Assembly: GCA_029204225.1 (NCBI GenBank)
Contig: CM055103.1
Span: forward strand, 27,330,293 to 27,394,292
Direction: 5' to 3'
Source: Diphasiastrum complanatum
Lineage: Eukaryota; Streptophyta; Lycopodiopsida; Lycopodiales; Lycopodiaceae
DNA length: 64,000 nt
Of this stretch, positions 1 to 12,444 are shown in pieces. The notes beneath the pieces are model-generated. The model saw nothing but the letters and a program-made list of their open reading frames with translations, was not told the DNA's origin and ran no database searches. Each line of letters begins with the position of its first letter. Within the stretch, counting starts at the first letter, position 1. The translations under genes were made by a program, and so were the position numbers.

Positions 1-456
1 TAACTGAGGATGAAGATTATGATGAGGATGACGACGAGGATGTTGGCCGCTCTCATGCTCATAGAGATCAGAGACAGTGTACCTCTCACCATCAGAATAC
101 CACCAGGATTACTAGACATTCTACGCAGGGGCGTACTACTACTACTATCACACATACACGTGCTCATACTCGCAGACGCCGCCGGCAGACTCCAGTGCTT
201 TCCCATACTGTGGCTCGCATTACATCTTTTTACAGCAGCAGCACAGCAGATGCAGCACAGCCTTGACATCTTACCCGAGACACATATGATTATTATTATG
301 CACATTCTCGCATACGAGTCTATTTTAGGTTGCACTAGATGTTTTTTCTTTATTACAGTTTGGAGACGTTTTTTATACGCTCCCATGGTTACCACATACA
401 TGACATGTACTTCATTAGTCTTATATGCCTTTTGGCCTGGAAAAGACATTAATAAA

Positions 457-459
<3 letters not shown>
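1..459 (+). mobile_element. LINE 3' end (5'-truncated by window edge)
   Basis: This stretch matches the 3' part of the LINE at 8388-12377: both carry the acidic GATGAN-rich tract, a run around CAGAGACAG, the segment GGAGACGTTT..TATACGCTCCCATGG, and the terminal segment GGAAAAGACATTAAYAAAGC followed directly by (TC)n. It represents the end of ORF2 and the 3' untranslated region, plus orientation, opposite to the APP1 host gene. No conserved protein domain is visible here; identification rests on the comparison within the window. The 5' part lies outside the window. Confidence 0.7.

Positions 460-538
<79 letters not shown>
460..538. repeat. (TC)n microsatellite forming the tail of the LINE
   Basis: A pure TC dinucleotide tract of about 79 bp begins directly after the LINE 3' terminus, where a poly(A) tail would be expected. 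The same arrangement occurs at 12378-12441. Confidence 0.95.
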
Positions 539-541
<3 letters not shown>

Positions 542-717
542 GATCTCTCTAAGTTCTAAGTTCTAACTAGACTCTAGTAACTACTAACTCAGACTAACTC
601 CTAACTTCTAAGTTCTAAGTTCTCAGTTCTAACTAAGTAGCTACCCAGGTCCCACACCCCTCTCACAATGCCCACTGCCCAGGCCCCACATTGAACCCCA
701 TCAAGATTCAACACACA

Positions 718-1136
718 CAGTGCACACAATGTCACACACACACAAAATATCACACACAGTGCTGAGTGCACACAAACTGACACACACAAACACACACACA
801 CAGTGCACACACACACAATCTCAGTGCTCAAGCCTCACACAAACTCACAGTGCAGTGTGCACACATCTCAAAACTCACACACACACACAGTGCACAGTGC
901 ACACATGTCACACACACACACAATATCATAATATCACACACACTCTCTCTCACACACAATCACTGATTCACTCACACACTGTACACATCAAAAGACACAC
1001 ACACACACAATATCACACAATCACTCACACACACACACAAAATCACACCATTTTCTTTCTCTCTCTCACATACACAGCACTGAGCACACACACACACAAT
1101 CTAAATGGCAAATGCACACACAATGCTAAGCAGTGA
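718..1136. repeat. CA-rich low-complexity tract
   Basis: About 400 bp of interrupted (CA)n with recurring variants such as CACAGTGCACA and CACACAATATCACACA. Open frames across it only reflect the simple repeat (Thr/His-rich on plus, Cys/Val-rich on minus). Between 539 and 717 there is only CTAACTTCTAAGTTCTA-like degenerate repetition and no gene. Confidence 0.9.
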
Positions 1137-1146
1137 GTGCACACCC

Positions 1147-1250
<104 letters not shown>

Positions 1251-1389
1251 GCAAACAGAATCCCGAGGGCCGATGGAATAGTTTTAGGGCCAGACGATTC
1301 GAACGATTTGAACAGTTCGAACTGGGTCCAAACGATTCGATGGTTCAAACCGTGAAAGGCAGTTTAAACCGCGGTTCGATGCAACCTTG

Positions 1390-3300
1390 ATGGAAACTCG
1401 CCCATCTCCCTATTGGAATTTCTGATTTTATGAGCTAGGATCCCCTCCTCTCTTCTATTCATTCACCTTGGCTTGGGGGTGAAGTGGTTAGGGTATTGAC
1501 TAGCCATTTCTTGTTGGTTGGGTGCTTTTGCTCCACAAGTGTCCTTTTGGTTTGCATGTGACAAGATTATTGCGGGATTCTTGCTTTTTGCAACTTTTTG
1601 GTGGATCTCATTGCTTTTTGCTTCCAGGTGGTGGAATTGACCTCCAAGTAGGTGGCTTCTCAGATCTTGATGTACTTGCAGCCTATTGATCATGATTATG
1701 GATTTTCTCCATAGGATTTGATGGAAATCAATGGATTTTTTACGATTCTTTTGTGATTTTTCACCTAGAATTCAAGATTTTTGTTTGGAATTTATCATAG
1801 CTACTGATCTAGTACATTTTCCAGATTGTACTTGTTGTTTTACAGTCATTATAAATTGGATCTAATGATTGCATGTTGGTTGAAAAGTCAAAAGGGTGCT
1901 TAGGTGGTGATTTTTAGCCAAAAATTTGGGTTTTCGGACTAGAAATCGGCTATGAAATCCATATTTGACTGAAATCAGAACTTTAAGTGCTTGCATGTAA
2001 TTGATTTACATGGATTTCGGTTTGATTCCACTTGATTGTGAATTTGATCCACAAATCTAGGTCAAAATTGGTCAAAAACATGGTTTTTTGATGGTTTTTG
2101 GACTAATTTTGGTGATTTTCACAAAATTCTTGGCCAATACTTTGCAGGCACATATTCAGAGGTGTAATGATGTTGTCCTAAGGCTGTCATGAAGTTTGGT
2201 TAGGATTGGACACCATTAAGGGTCTCAAAAAGTCAAAAAATAGTGTTTTGAGCTTGAATAACTTTTAATTGGTGGTCTGAACCTGCTGGATTTTTTTACA
2301 AGCTTAAAGATATGATAGATTGCCTCTAATTTGAGCCATCATGCATCAAATTTGGTTGTGTGAGGCTTAGGCACCATTATGTTGAAGTTTTGCTTGTTGA
2401 AGGAGTCCACATGATCTGAGCTTATGATTGCTTGTTGGACCTGATAGAAGCCTCTATGCCTCTCTAATGAACCTTAAAAGAGAGCTTGTAACCTCTGATT
2501 GGATGCATATTGGGCTGGATTGAATTTTTTGATGAATCACCCTTGGAAAAGTGTGCCCTCCTACCTGTTTTTGGATCATTTATTGCTCGCACGTGTGAAG
2601 CCTAGGTGGTAAGGTGACATGGCAGGTGTCTTGTAAGCCTACTCTCCCTTTGTACTGTGCTTTACGGCGACCAATTTGGTGTCCTGTAGAGAAAGTTATG
2701 GCTATCGGAAGTTTGACAATTTTTGAACTAAAATTTGAAAATTTTCCGTAATGTTCCGATGCATGCATGCTTGTAATTCAGTTTAGTGCTTGCTTGATGA
2801 TGAAAATGTATGGATAGACCTGTTTGCATGTTTGGATGCATGGTACATGGTGGTTCAGTAGATTGATTAGAGAAACTTTATGCATGATGCTAATTTTGGC
2901 AATTCTAGTTCAAAAGCTGATTTCCCAGTTGTTAGGCTATTTACAAAAAAATTTTGATTTTTCGGAAAAATCAGTGCATGCAGGATGTTTTAAATGAGTT
3001 CAAAATGTGATGGTACCTGTGAAACTGATAGATCGATCACTTTAATCGATTTTCGCAGTGTGGTCCATATCGAACGGATTTCAAAAATCCCAGTTTTTCG
3101 TAAATTTTTCGTGTGGCCTTTCAAAGTTGTTATTGTTCAAAATCAGTCTAATTTGATTAAACGGAATTTGCTTAAAAAAGTGAGAGACCTTGCTAAGATT
3201 TTTTCAGCCAGCTATGAAGGTCCAGTACTTTTCACTTTTTAGTTGAGGATTTCGGTTCTGTCAACTAATTAAGCTAATTTTCCCGTTTCAGGAAATCAAT
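1390..3300 (+). repeat. Partial 5' LTR and untranslated leader of the chromovirus
   Basis: Positions 1390-1590 match the right LTR at 5752-5933. After that the right LTR is broken off, so the LTR end and primer binding site cannot be placed; I see no TGGTATCAGAGC-type site. The rest is AT-rich, with no credible gene up to the gag start near 3301. Short open frames in it have no recognisable domain. Confidence 0.6.
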
Positions 3301-4135
3301 ATGGCACATGATGGTGCAGCTCTCGATGGTTAGGTGCCTATGCCTACCTATTTGCATATTTGCCAGCAGTTAAGCCAAGCGCTTAATAAAACAAACAATC
3401 GAAACACTTAGGGATCAACAGATGGAAGTACTATTGAATCAAGTAAAAACTCTATCCTCGCCGAATTTGGGCTTTCAGCTTGAACCATTTTCGGGGGAGA
3501 CCAAAGAGAAGAAGCCAAAAGTGGTAGATGACTGGTTAACCCAAGCCCGCTACATGGGAAGAATTCATGGAAGTTTTCAAAAAGTCGTTTGTGGTTGTGG
3601 ACGACTCAGATTTCTACCAAAGATTTGTTTGTTGCAAAATGGGTATTCGAAGTTTGGACTCGTACTTACAAGAATTTATGGATTTATGGAACAAGGTTCC
3701 CTCATTCGATGCAAAACTGGCACTCTGGCAGTATTCTAGGTTTGCCAGCAGATTATCGGAATGAGTGTTGATTCCACGGTGGTGGCATCCAAGAAGCAAT
3801 TTCAGGCTAATCCATCTGGACCCAGCCAAAAGAAGGGAAAGAAAAGAGTTCGTGACAAAAAGCCCAAGTATTTTGACGAACTGGATCAAATTGCATCAGA
3901 GTTTAGACAAAAGAAACAAATGTCCCGGAAAAAGGTATGGAGGCATTACCTTTATGGTAGTCAGTTTATAGTGTATACAGATCACCAGCCTCTAAAGTAC
4001 TTTTGTAATCAAAATGATCTGAGGGGTCATAAAGCTCGTTGGGCTGAGCTTATGCAAGAATTTGATCATGAGATCCAATATGTCAAGGGCAATCTAACCA
4101 AGTTCAGGATGCGCTTAGTCGGATTGGTGAATTAA
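3301..4135 (+). pseudogene. gag fragment fused to gypsy RNase H (protease and RT deleted)
   Basis: A gag start at 3301 is followed by a stop after ten codons. A gag core is then readable in two frames (3422-3550, SPNLGFQLEPFSG; then 3553-3764, with a FMEVFKKSFVVVDD segment). From 3765 the frame runs through a lysine-rich stretch straight into RNase H (WRHYLYGSQFIVYTDHQPL, about residues 60-80 of the 124-residue frame) and its partner motif RGHKARWAELMQEFDHEIQY. The zinc knuckle, protease and whole reverse transcriptase that should lie between them are absent. The junction is near 3935, immediately before the WRHYLYG motif. Confidence 0.75.
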
Positions 4136-5077
4136 ATGAACTTTCATTCACCCAGATTTCCACTGATCTATATCTTTCACTAAGAGGGAGGTGTGAATCA
4201 GATTCTCATTTTGGTCCCATCTGGAGAATGGTTGAGACAAGAAAAAATGAGAATGGAATAGAGATTAATTCACAGGGGTCTCAGGTTCCTTTGAAAGATA
4301 AGAAGATAATGGAACAGTTCTCTATCCGAGGTGGTTTACTATTTCGGAATGGGAAGTTTGTGTGCCAGCGGATGATGAGATAAAGAAGAGAATTCTTTAT
4401 GAGTGTCATGATGTTCCCTGTGCAGGTCATCCAGGTATAAACAGGACTTTGGACTTGGTTAGAAGAGAGTTTTATTGGCCAAAACTCAAGCCATTTGTTG
4501 AGTCTTATGTGGTTAAATGTAGACCTTGTCAGTTAGCCAAAGTTGAACGCTTAAAGACTGGAGCTTCCAAGGACCCAACGTCGGAATGATTCTATTTGGG
4601 TTGTGGTGGACAGGTTAGCTACGTTCATACCAATTAAGTCAACTACTAAGGCTTCAGATTTAGCCCAAATCTTTGTGGAAAGATTATTCAGGCTTTATGG
4701 ATTGCCAAGTGATATAGTTAGTGATAGAGATCCTAAATTTACAGGTCACTTTTGGTCAGTTGTATTCCATAAGCTAGAAACCTTGCTTAGTTTTAGTTCT
4801 ACTGATCATCCTGAATCAGATGGTCAGACTGAGAGAACTAATCAGACTATGGAGGATATGTTGAGAACATGTGTCTCACAGGCAATCTCAGTGGGAAGAT
4901 TACGTTCCTTTGATTGAGTTTGCTTACAATAGTAGAAACCATTCTACTACAGGTTATAGTCCGTTTATGCTGATGTACGGTTTTCAACCTAGATCTCCGG
5001 CAAATGTGGAGACGAAGTCTGTTAAGATCCAAAAAGTTGCGGATTTCTTGCATGATATGCATACCAAAAGATTCTAA
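4136..5077 (+). pseudogene. Gypsy integrase, broken
   Basis: The HHCC zinc-binding region is readable at 4362-4560 (CHDVPCAGHPG followed by CRPCQLAK). A small deletion near 4575 removes the segment that carries the first catalytic Asp; the fragment at 6040-6080 of the same family still has it (SMDFV). The catalytic core continues at 4590-4900 with [11 protein letters not shown] and DGQTERTNQ, then shifts frame near 4890 into [23 protein letters not shown] (4907-4980). At least two frameshifts are needed to follow the domain, so it is not functional. Confidence 0.8.
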
Positions 5078-5448
5078 GACTATGCGTACGGGGAAGCATT
5101 ATAAATTGTCTACCAAATACTGTGGACCGTTTCGGACTATAAGAAAAATTGGTTCTTTAGCTTACGAGCTTGATCTTCAAGACAAGACTACCGCTCACCC
5201 AGTATTTCATGTGAGCCGATTGAAATTATGTTTACATGAAGGTGATGTAGTTGGTTCAGAGGAGGATCTTACCCATTTGGAGGACTGTACCTTTGGAACC
5301 TGAAAGAGTACTCAGAACCAAAGTTAAACAATTGAGAAGTTCTTCTATCTCTGAGTGCTTGATTAGGTGGAGGGGTCGAAAAAAGGATGATGATTCATGG
5401 GAAAAGGTTGAAAGCATAAAGAAGAACTTCCCTAGTTTTCGCTTTTGA
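5078..5448 (+). pseudogene. Integrase C-terminal region and chromodomain
   Basis: The segment [21 protein letters not shown] and HPVFHVSRLKLCL is the GPY/F-type C-terminal region of chromovirus integrases (5095-5290). After a frameshift near 5285 a chromodomain is readable to the stop at 5448, with SECLIRWRGRKKDDDSWE as its core. In this lineage the chromodomain is thought to steer integration to particular chromatin. It places the element among plant chromoviruses. Confidence 0.75.
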
Positions 5449-5464
5449 AGACAGAAGTGGTTCA

Positions 5465-5476
5465 AGGGGGGAAGAA
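5465..5476 (+). other. Polypurine tract of the chromovirus
   Basis: A purine run AGGGGGGAAGAA directly precedes the TGTTATGTCC start of the right LTR. The identical arrangement recurs at 6317-6328 and, on the minus strand, just above 18191. Confidence 0.8.
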
Positions 5477-5937
5477 TGTTATGTCCATGTCCAGTATGAG
5501 GGATTCGGAATAATTCCTGATATGGATAGCCGGTTTCTCCAATGTATATGGTTATTAGTTATGCCTCGTCATTCTAGGCTTGGCCGTAAAGTAATCAATA
5601 ATCATATGAGGGCCCAGACCTATAACATAGGAGCACTTGCATGGTGTTTGACTGCTATAATGCAGGAATAGGAGGTCAATTGCTTATTCAGGTTGCATGG
5701 GGATCCTAAGGAGGAATATTCTCTCCGCATGGGAGAGAATATATACTATGGAAACTCGCCCATCTCCCTATTGGAATTTCTGATTCTATGAGCCAAGATC
5801 CCCTCCTCTCTTGTATTCATTCACCTTGGCTTGGGGGTGAAGTGGTTAGGGTATTGACAAGCCATTTCATGTTGGTTAGGTGGTTTTTCTCCACAGGTGT
5901 CCTTTTGGTTTGCATGTGACAGGATTATTGAAGATCT
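5477..5937 (+). repeat. 3' LTR of the chromovirus, 3'-truncated
   Basis: Starts with TGTTATGTCC after the polypurine tract. Homology to the left LTR copy runs from 5752 to about 5933 and then stops abruptly, so the LTR end and any target site duplication are lost. The LTR at 18191 (minus) is a diverged relative. Confidence 0.75.
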
Positions 5938-6350
5938 TCACTTGGCGATCGTTATAGTGACACAGTGGAGAACATCTAAAAACAAGCTTTTGTCTAGGTT
6001 ATGACATCCCCTAGATATCCCTCAGAAACGATGGGAAAGTATATCTATGGATTTTGTGGTTGGACTTCCAAAGACCCAGTGCCAAAATGATTCTATTTGG
6101 GTTGTGGTGGACAGGTTGACAGTTAGCTACTTTTATACCAGTCAAGTCAACTGCTAAGGCTTCGGATTTAGTCCAGATCTTTACGGAAAGATTATTTAGG
6201 CTTTATGGGCTGCCAAGTGATATAGTTAGTGATTGAGGATGATGATTCATGGGAGCTGGTTGAAAGCATAAAGTAGAACTTCCCTGGTTTTTACTTCTAG
6301 AGATAGAAGTGGTTCAAGGGGGGAAGAATGTTATGTCCATGTCCAATATT
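5938..6350 (+). mobile_element. Second chromovirus fragment: integrase core, chromodomain tail, LTR start
   Basis: Positions 6037-6233 are closely similar to the integrase core at 4575-4725 and keep the SMDFV catalytic Asp segment. At 6234 the sequence jumps to the chromodomain tail (GATGATTCATGGGA, as at 5387), followed by the polypurine tract and the first bases of an LTR at 6329. It is a separate, internally deleted copy of the same family, broken again shortly after its LTR start. Confidence 0.75.
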
Positions 6351-7095
6351 ATTGCATAGCAAAGTGTGATGGGCCCATTAAACCATAGGTACCACAATCA
6401 ACACCTAGCTCTAATTCTAAAATGGCCATATAGTTAGGATCCTAAATCTGTGGTAATTTCCCACTTTAGGCTTCAAAAATTTCCTTCTCTCAAGGCTTAG
6501 CATGCGTCCATGAACTACAGTTTATCACTGCTAACAGGACTAACCCATTAGAAGCAAGCTATGTCCCTTAGGGACATAAGACTTAGACATTTGGTTGGGA
6601 TTACAAAGGGGGTCGATATAGAAATTTGAGATAGGATTATTGCACATTCAAAGCTTCAAATGCAAGATTATGTTGAGCCAATAGATTTTGATGTCATGAA
6701 TCTAGATAGGGTTAATGATTTTTGTGGTAAGAATAGTTATCTAGTGAACTTAGCCATGTCATAATTGTCTATTTCAAAAAAGAAAATGACAATTCTAGGG
6801 ATAAGAGAATTCCCACCCCAGCTCGTAGTTCTTCTTGGAAATGAATACTTGTCTTAAGAGTTCCAAAAATTATACCATTTATCTTGTCTTGTGGATTCGT
6901 ATGGCTGAAGTTCAAACTAATTACTTTATAGAATTTTGAGTTATTGATTTCTTTACTATTGCAAAATGCTTATGAGGAACGTAATGCAAATAAAGCCAAG
7001 AAAAGCAAATGATGCATACTTCAGTTAACGAATTTAGAAACATTTTTCCAAAAGAATTACTTCTTTAGTCTTAAAAAATGAAATTTAAAAGTTAC
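6351..7095 (-). other. APP1 intron 9, unique part
   Basis: No gene or recognisable element is visible between the LTR fragment and exon 9. The sequence is AT-rich and begins, on the minus strand, with a GTAACT donor site. The next APP1 exon does not occur anywhere to the left in this window, so the intron is longer than 7.0 kb. Confidence 0.5.
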
Positions 7096-7162
7096 CTGTT
7101 GCTTTGACCGAAATTCCTCCAACTTATCACTCACAGAAACTTCTGTCAACTTTTCTTCCTCA
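7096..7162 (-). CDS. APP1: APP1 exon 9
   Basis: Follows a TGTAG acceptor and ends before GTAACT. It completes the split codon from exon 8 and encodes 22 residues including [17 protein letters not shown], which matches the APP family segment that precedes the catalytic GLSFPTISS block. That the segment fits the phase-2 border of exon 8 exactly shows that the LINE-bearing 5.4 kb between them is an intron. Confidence 0.88.
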
Positions 7163-8319
7163 CTACATATAACGGTATCAAAACAGAAAGGCCAACAACA
7201 TAGTCATAAGCCAATCAAGAACTTTGGAATTAAAAAATGAACACTAAGCTCACAATGAAAAGAGAATTTTCTTATAAGCTTCTACACACCAAAACATTTA
7301 AAAAAGAGTACATCTCCTACAGTGAAGAGCTAAAAAATGTATGCAACACCTATACCAATCCTTCCTACCTTTTGGCTCTTAAAAACAAAAAGACGTTTGA
7401 AGGTAGAGTACTCAAGCTAGATAAGCTACAAATGAGAAAGTTCAAAAGAGGTTCTCTATACACCCAGAAGAGTAGCACATATCTCCTCTTATCTATTTTT
7501 GAGGTTAAGGAAATCTTATTCCCCTACAAGTACAAAACTATGGTCAAAGAGAGGATTCCAAAGGTGGCAGTTTATGTTCATAGAATACACCCAAAGGCTT
7601 AGGGATGGTGGCATTACAAAACCACTTAGGGTCATGTACTTGGCCAAAGTAGATACTAAGAAGCTATTTGAGAGAATTATTTTATTTGTAGTCAGTCGAC
7701 CAAGGAAGGGTCGATTTCCTCAATCAATAGGGAGTGGTTTTGCATTCATACACATATCAAGACACGAGGACAAGATATCACCTTTTTGATGCCTTGGTTA
7801 CACCCACAATGATGCATGCATCAAACGTAGATCCTTGGCAATTCATTGGGCCAGATTCCCTTATCTTTGAGCATCTATGTTATAATTTATCAATGATGAT
7901 TCATAGTAAGCCATCGATAACACTCTAGATTATCCTGGTAAAGTTCTCCATAACTCCGTTGCAGCCAGAGCCATATTTAGCTCAACAACATATTTCTTGA
8001 AGATATAGATTTGGGCTGATTGCGGTATCCATGGATTGCTCTCACCATCATCCAAAGTTCTACGCATGAGAAGAGACATGAAGTGTCTTGGTAAACTTAC
8101 GCCACACAAAAGTTGTCGTCTATGGGCATATCTTAGGCGAATCTCTAAGAGGGAATCCATCATACATGAGTTGAGAAGACGGTTATGATAATCATTTCGA
8201 TACAGACAAACAATCGTTCTAATGGGTCTACATGACACACTAGACTTGCATGGAGCTAGATAGAGTTAGCGTTTAAAAGGCTCTAGATTGATGAATGTGT
8301 CTGGTTTTTTCTACACTAG

Positions 8320-8389
<70 letters not shown>

Positions 8390-11300
8390 CACGCTGATTC
8401 TCGTTGGAGATGGCACGCTGATCCATCCCTCTCTCACACACGCCCCTGCCTGATCGTTGTGCCATCGCTATTGATCCACCATTGCTGGACCAAGGGAGAA
8501 TCGCTGCCATGCCATCACCTAGGAGGATTCAAGCCATCGCTGAGGGCGCTTGGATTTCAGCGCATTCTATCAATCATTTTTGCAGCTAGAACCTACACAG
8601 ATCCAGCGCTCATAAGGCAGGTCTCCAGTGCACCATTTGCAACCAATTTTTCAAGAAAAAATCAAGCTTTTCCCCTCAGCCCCAGTGCTGATTTCAGAAG
8701 CCCTTGTAGCATTCATTTCAAAGATTATTTCAGCATATTACTTCAAGCACATTCAGCACTCTTCTACCTGGAAAATTCAGAGTTCTATCAATCCTTCTTG
8801 CTTCCCAAGTCCAGCAAGGTCTAATCCTAGGGCTGCATGGGCCAGGATGTCCTGCTGCTGCCAGTGCGCTCCATCCACCTGTCCTACCGCATGGCTCCAC
8901 GCAACAAACGGGGGGGAGGTAACGCCCCCCACTCTCCACCGTGCCCTGCTGTCCCGGAAGCTGAACCGCGCCCTGCTGGCCCGGAAACCACCTCCTAGTC
9001 CATCGCATCTGAGTTTGTGGTACCTGCTTCAGGTCTGTCCATCACACCTACCTTCATCGCATCTGCATCTGCCATCTCCAAGACGGATGCCCGCCCTGCT
9101 GCTGAAACATTTGTGGTTACTACGAATCAACTGCCCGCAGTTGATTATACCCCTTCCAAACCTACTGAAGGCCTCCTTGCTTATGACATCAGCTTTATTC
9201 GGCAAGAAATCCTCGGACTCAAAAGACAATTACACTTCTTTGAGATTGAGAATGGCAAGCTGGTTTTGGATCTCTGTGGTGTTAAAGTGCGAATGGAGCA
9301 GCTTAAACAAGAAAATGTGTCTCTTAAACAACGGATTGCAGAACATATCCCTCAAAAGAATGTTTTGGAGGAGACTTCGAACAAAATTTCCAGCCTTGAA
9401 AAACAAGTGGATGAAACGAAGACATGGGCAGCCCTTCTCGAAAATGATGCCTCGGAATCGACCACCACCATGATACGGGAGCTTGAGAGTAAAATTGAGC
9501 AGCATAAGGATTCATGGGCAGCAGTCTTGAAGAAAGGCACCAAGCCTAGCGCCCCCATCTCCTCAGTCATCTCAGCCACCATTTCGGAAGAGCGGTCAAG
9601 GGAGCAAAAGGCCCATAACATCAGAGTTCGTAAGATACCGGACACATAGGATGCCATGGCTGAAGCTACGAGATTTCTCGAGACCACTCTAGGACATGTG
9701 ACAGATGGGCTAGATATAGCTTGGAGGACCACCAGAGATGCAGCTGCACTGATTATTCGCTTCACATCCCTAGACAGCCGTAGAGAGGCTTTACGTTGTA
9801 GAGCCAAGTTACGTGGCACTACCATATATATGGATGACGATCTCACCTACATCCAGGTTGAGGAGAGGCGTAAAGCCTTCCAGGTGGCTTGAGACACTGG
9901 TAGACAGGTCATATATCGAGATTGTCAGATACGATTTGTTGTTGCCACCCCTGGCAGTTCCCAGAGCTAGGAATTTGGGGCCCCCGAGATTGGGAGCACC
10001 CCGGGGCCCCATCCATACCATCTTCAGATTGGGGTATGGAATTGTGAGAGCATCCACTCATCCTCTACAGCAGGTGATTTAATTAACTTTATCACTGGAC
10101 GAGACCTATTGTTTTTCATGGAGACCCACGAGAGCCAGGTGCGCGGTTTACCCACCTTCCCGGGATACAGATGGGATTCAGTATACAGATCTGAGACTAG
10201 ATCAGCCAGTGGCCGTGGTTTGGGAGGAGTAGCTTGTCTCACAGAGAGTCCCTTCATCAAATGTTTGAGTTCGTCAGGCATGATGAGCATGCACGGGATG
10301 TTTGGCTTCGTATCACAGGACGAGCGATTGGTTTGGACAGGGACATCTTCATTGTTGCCTGCTATTTACCTCCAGAGTCCTCTTTTGTTGAGGGTGTTGG
10401 CTCACCTTATTTGGACCTTTCAGTGGATATCATCTGATTTGTAGAGCGGGGGCATATTTTGCTCACTGGGGATTTTAATGCCCGGACTGCTTCACAACAG
10501 ACAGAGTTCCATGATGCTACAGATCAAATGCGAGTTCATGCCCTTGATAATGACAGCTTGGGGATCACCAGGATTTCTGAGGATGGACCGGGACCTATTA
10601 CATCATATGGTGAGTATTTGTTACAGTTTGGTGAGGCACATGAGTTAGCCATTTATAATGGCCTACCTCATTGGCCTAATTCTAGCAGCTATACTTGTCA
10701 CCCTCATAGTGGCAGTGATAGTGTGGTTGATTACCTCATGGGGTCACCGTCATCCATCCCTCTCAGTCACAGCTTCCATATCTCCCCTAAGTCTTCCATA
10801 CCAGAGAGGGGTTACAGAGACAGTTGGACTGTTTACACACCTTCTGTACTCAGTGGGGTTTAGGGGTGAACCTCTCAAAGACCAAGGCTATGGTCTTCAA
10901 TACCTCTCGGGCCTTCATGCAGCACCAGGAGCTTACCTTTGATGGACAGTCCCTAGAGGTGGTCTCTTCATACACTTACCTGGGTGTGCTCTTCTCTAGT
11001 CCTACCTTCAGTATGAGACAGCGGCTACTTCTAGACTTGGGAAGGGCCACTCTTCCCTAGTCCAGCTAGAGAGATTCTGCTTCCGTAAGTCTATTTGGGA
11101 TGCCCCGAGTAAGTGCAGACTGGTTGACACCATCATCACCCCTTCAGCATTGTATGCGGCAGAGATATGGTATACAGGACTATCATCTTCACATTGGTCC
11201 AGCATTTCCCGCTTACAGACCACCATGTTAGCGCGCATGATCCGAGCAAAGCCCTCGGTTCCACATGGGATCATCCTTGCGGAGTTTGCCACCCCCCCTA

Positions 11301-12375
11301 TTCAGATTGAGGCAGCCTTCCAGCTTATCACCTACATCCAGAGAGCTCAAGCACTTCCTGATACAGAGCAGAGGTATATGCGGCTTGCACTCATGTCCTC
11401 TCACCACCTTTAGACTCAGGGATACCGGCTATCATGGTTCTCTCAGGCATCACAGTTCCTCATGGAAGCATTTGGTATCACTATCACTGATCTCCCTTTG
11501 GGTACACACCAGTACATTAGGTGTTTTTTATACAGAGCATATCTCGACCGTACTTGGCGACACCAGCTGGGGGTTAAGCCTGACTACTACCGGACTCACT
11601 TTCTGGAGCAGGATGACACTGGTCTTCCAATTTTCCCTCGCTATTTGTCCTCTGGACTATCACATGATCTCCGTTTCACTTTGGGACAGTTCAGAGTCTC
11701 CTCACACCAGTTAGCTATTGAGACAGGCAGATTCCAGGGTACACCACGAGAGGACAGACTATGCCTGCTACGTCCCCTACATGAGATAGAGTTCGAGGAG
11801 CATTTCATTTTCAGATGCCCCATGTATCTCACTAATTGGATATGAGGACTCTCGCTGTGTGGCACTTATGCTACGAGAAATGGTCTTGCTGCGCCAGGAT
11901 ATGTACCAATCAGCTCATCAGCCACATCCTAGCTCTCAGGCTCAGATTGCGTCTTTCTTCACCAGGTGACAGACACGATCTGATGACGATGATCACGACA
12001 TACCACCGCACAGATGTCAGAGACAGCGTATCACTCATAGTCATGCGGCGGTTCGCACTTCCCGCCTTGCTATGAGAGCACGCAGTTTTCACCCTCCTGG
12101 ATGACGTCAACGACAGTCCATATTACCTCTTGTTACAGCTCGTATCACATCTTGTTTCAGCAGCAGTGCTATGTGATGTTACTCTACTCCAGGCAGCTAT
12201 TTTGCTTTCACTTATGGACAGTTGGCAATTTGTAGTTTACAGTTATATTATTCATTTTCTTTTATGCATAGTTTTTTCTTGGAGACGTTTATATACGCTC
12301 CCATGGTTTTCACATACTTGACATGTACTCCTTTTGGTCTTATATGGCTTTTGGCAAGGAAAAGACATTAACAAA

Positions 12376-12444
<69 letters not shown>

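Larger units (their letters stand above)
1390..5937 (+). mobile_element. Ty3/gypsy chromovirus, degenerate, 5' LTR truncated
   Basis: A plus-strand LTR retrotransposon recognised from gag, RNase H, integrase and chromodomain fragments lying between two related LTR copies. The segment starting at 1390 (TGGAAACTCGCCCATCTCCC) is repeated at 5752, so the left LTR has lost its beginning while the right LTR starts at 5477. Protease and reverse transcriptase are missing and the remaining frames are broken, so the element cannot be autonomous. It lies in what should be intron 9 of APP1, opposite in orientation to the gene. Confidence 0.8.
8388..12377 (+). mobile_element. LINE (non-LTR retrotransposon), RT core deleted
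   Basis: A two-ORF non-LTR retrotransposon in APP1 intron 8, antisense to the gene. ORF1 has a coiled coil and an RRM-like C-terminus; ORF2 has an apurinic-type endonuclease, the end of the RT thumb region, and a C-terminal region ending in a degenerate zinc-knuckle-like EEHFIFRCP motif. The reverse transcriptase fingers and palm are missing, so it cannot retrotranspose itself. The 3' end reads GGAAAAGACATTAACAAAGC and goes straight into (TC)n rather than poly(A). The exact 5' end is uncertain; a GC-rich leader begins at 8388. Confidence 0.85.
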